NCBI GenBank assembly: GCA_030068075.1
Contig: CM057826.1
Coordinates: forward strand, 65,693,312-65,757,311
Length of the DNA: 64,000 nucleotides
Reading direction: 5' to 3'
From: Paguma larvata
Lineage: Eukaryota; Chordata; Mammalia; Carnivora; Viverridae
The position numbers and the translations under genes were made by a program. The notes beneath the pieces are model-generated. The model made no database searches, had not been told where the DNA came from, and saw only the letters and a program-made list of their open reading frames with translations. Shown one piece after another: positions 62,261 through 64,000 of this stretch (the stretch's first letter is position 1; each line of letters opens with the position of its first letter).

Positions 62261-62639
62261 TTTAGAAAGAGCTCTGAGAAATCAGAATCAAATTATCTAG
62301 ATAAATGATTAGTTGTGGATCAGACTTTTGGGCAGAGACTCTACATGAATGAATTAAATTTCCAGGGAAATTGCAAGGTAACTCTGAGGGAAAAGATGTT
62401 TGCAGCTCTGCAGTCAACCTGTACAACTAGAACTAATGTAAACAAACCTAGGTTCAAATCCTATACTGACATTGAGGAGCTATAGGTAATTGAGTTGGTT
62501 TCTCTAAAATTCAATGCATTAATTTATTCTGTGATAATAATATTCCAGACTTATAGATGTGTTTTGCCACGAATGCTGGATGAGCAGATACTAGGTTTAG
62601 TCATGTTTGTGGTAATTGTGCCACAGTGATGTAGAAGAC

Positions 62640-63085
62640 AAGATAAACTCTCTCTCCTTCTAGAGCTTCCATCCTGGGGAAGAAGATGGTCAAGTAAGGA
62701 AAGAAACCAGACAATTTTACACTGTGTCAAGTGCCCTAAGGGAAAGTAACAGGATATGTAGTAATGAGTGATGATGAGGTGAGGAATTGATTTTAGACCA
62801 GGTGGTCCAGAAAGACTTCTCTGAAAATGCAACATTTGAGAAACGAACAGAAACATAAGGATCCAGCTATGCAAAGATGTCCAGAAAACTTTCGAGGCAA
62901 AGAGGACTTTGAATATCAAGACTAAGAGAGAAAAGAGGGAAAGTCATGGAAAAAGTGGGAAAGGAACATATTTAAGAAATATCTACCTGGCCAGAGTACA
63001 TTGTGTGGGAAAGTCATCAGGTAGGCCTAGACTATGTAAGTTCAGGCCCCAGATTCACTGTAAGGAGCTAATGGGATCATATACA
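62640..63085 (-). repeat. L2 remnant, minus strand
   Basis: The blocks 'gcttccatcctggggaaga', 'aagacttctctgaaaatgca' and 'agctatgcaaagatgtccag' are the reverse complement of the L2 3' region, in order. Confidence 0.6.
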
Positions 63086-64000
63086 GAAAGTGCTTAGCCT
63101 CTATCCTTTAGCAAACGGTACTCATTATTAATAGGGCACAATAAAGCCACCGTCCACGAACTTGATTTCTCTTAAGGGACGCAACAGAGAGTGTGATATG
63201 GCTGTGACGTTCTTCTTCATGAAGACAATTGGGGAGATGACTTGATTGCTCTGACCAGTAGGCCAATGACCCCTTTCCTCCTTCTGTACTGTCTGTGTAT
63301 TCCTCCCAGAATACAGACTCCATCAAAAAGGGGACAGGATTCTTAGGAGAGGAGCATGAAGGAAATGCTCTGGCCTCCCTCCTAGCAACACCATTAGTGG
63401 ATGTACCTTGTGCCATACTGTGCAAAATGTGTGCTTTCCCTTTTCCAATTAAAATTGATCAGCATGACTAATACTAAGGACCTGGTGCTTTAAATCCACT
63501 AAGGATTAGCATGTGGGTTGTGTGGGAGGCTGAAGCACAGCCATAGAAGCTCTCACACAGAAGTGCCCTAGTTACTACAGAAAAAGCCCTAGGAAAGTAG
63601 GATGCAGGGAACGCAGATAGGAAGCCAATCCACTCCTGTATCGTTGCACGTTTCTTACTTGTAATTATGGGCTTCTCTCACCTGGAGGACCAATTTTTCT
63701 CTATGAATCTTAGGTTGACATGTTAGAAATCCAAAAAGAAAGTACAATCTATTACATAATATAATGGCTCAAACATCAGGGGAGGGCCAGTGACACGTAT
63801 TCATAAATATAAAATGAAAATCTCCCTTTTATTTTCTTACATCTAACATATTGGAAGAAGCTTTGAGGGCCCACTAGGCCCCAAATTCTTTCCAGCTTCC
63901 AGCCAAACCTCTCCAAGGGAAGGTTAGTTCATTCATTTCTTGTTTTTGCTGAGCATGTGAGTCAGGATCGAGAGCTACGAGGCTGGCTTTGTCCTCTTTT
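63086..64000. other. Unique non-coding DNA
   Basis: No repeat or exon is recognised up to the window end. Confidence 0.35.

Overview
This is mammalian DNA, almost certainly from a cat-family (feliform) carnivore. At least ten tRNA-derived SINEs of the feline CAN-SINE type (tRNA head, CT-rich middle, AAATAAA-rich tail) are scattered on both strands, together with several carnivore LINE-1 (L1) copies. Older mammalian repeats (MIR, L2, L1M, LTR-like) fill much of the rest. The window is gene-poor: I find no rRNA, tRNA or bacterial feature and no complete protein-coding gene.

Layout. 1-5400: the 3' end of a plus-strand gene, read from two phase-compatible exons (557-650 and 4165-4356) that encode a charged, probably coiled-coil C-terminus. 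The intron between them contains a possible terminal exon of a minus-strand gene (3591-3847). 5400-13750: repeat-poor intergenic DNA with SINEs, MIRs and a small 5'-inverted (twin-primed) L1 with a target-site duplication. 13752-20330: a decayed but near full-length L1. 20585-25650: L2, SINE and L1M remnants. 25560-28490: a large inverted repeat with arms of about 720 bp that look about 99% identical, around a spacer of about 820 bp, with two SINEs at one outer edge only. 30003-36345: a rearranged L1 composite carrying a 540-bp GAT/GGA tandem array. 36350-48040: unique DNA, SINEs, an L1M and an LTR-like repeat. 48056-54686: a young, nearly full-length L1 with an identical 15-bp target-site duplication. 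54702-64000: mostly unique DNA with L2, L1M and SINE pieces.

The young L1 has the full plan: a CpG-rich 5'UTR with a YY1-like start and repeated ~190-bp units, ORF1, ORF2 (endonuclease, reverse transcriptase, zinc knuckle), a G-rich 3'UTR and a double poly(A) tail. Both ORFs are interrupted only by single-base indels, most of them in homopolymers. That pattern fits either recent decay or sequencing error.

The items most worth checking are the long inverted repeat, the overlapping opposite-strand exons near the left end, the repeated 5'UTR units and indel pattern of the young L1, and the GAT/GGA array. Repeat family names are assigned from remembered consensus features, not from a database search, and element boundaries are approximate unless a target-site duplication is given.
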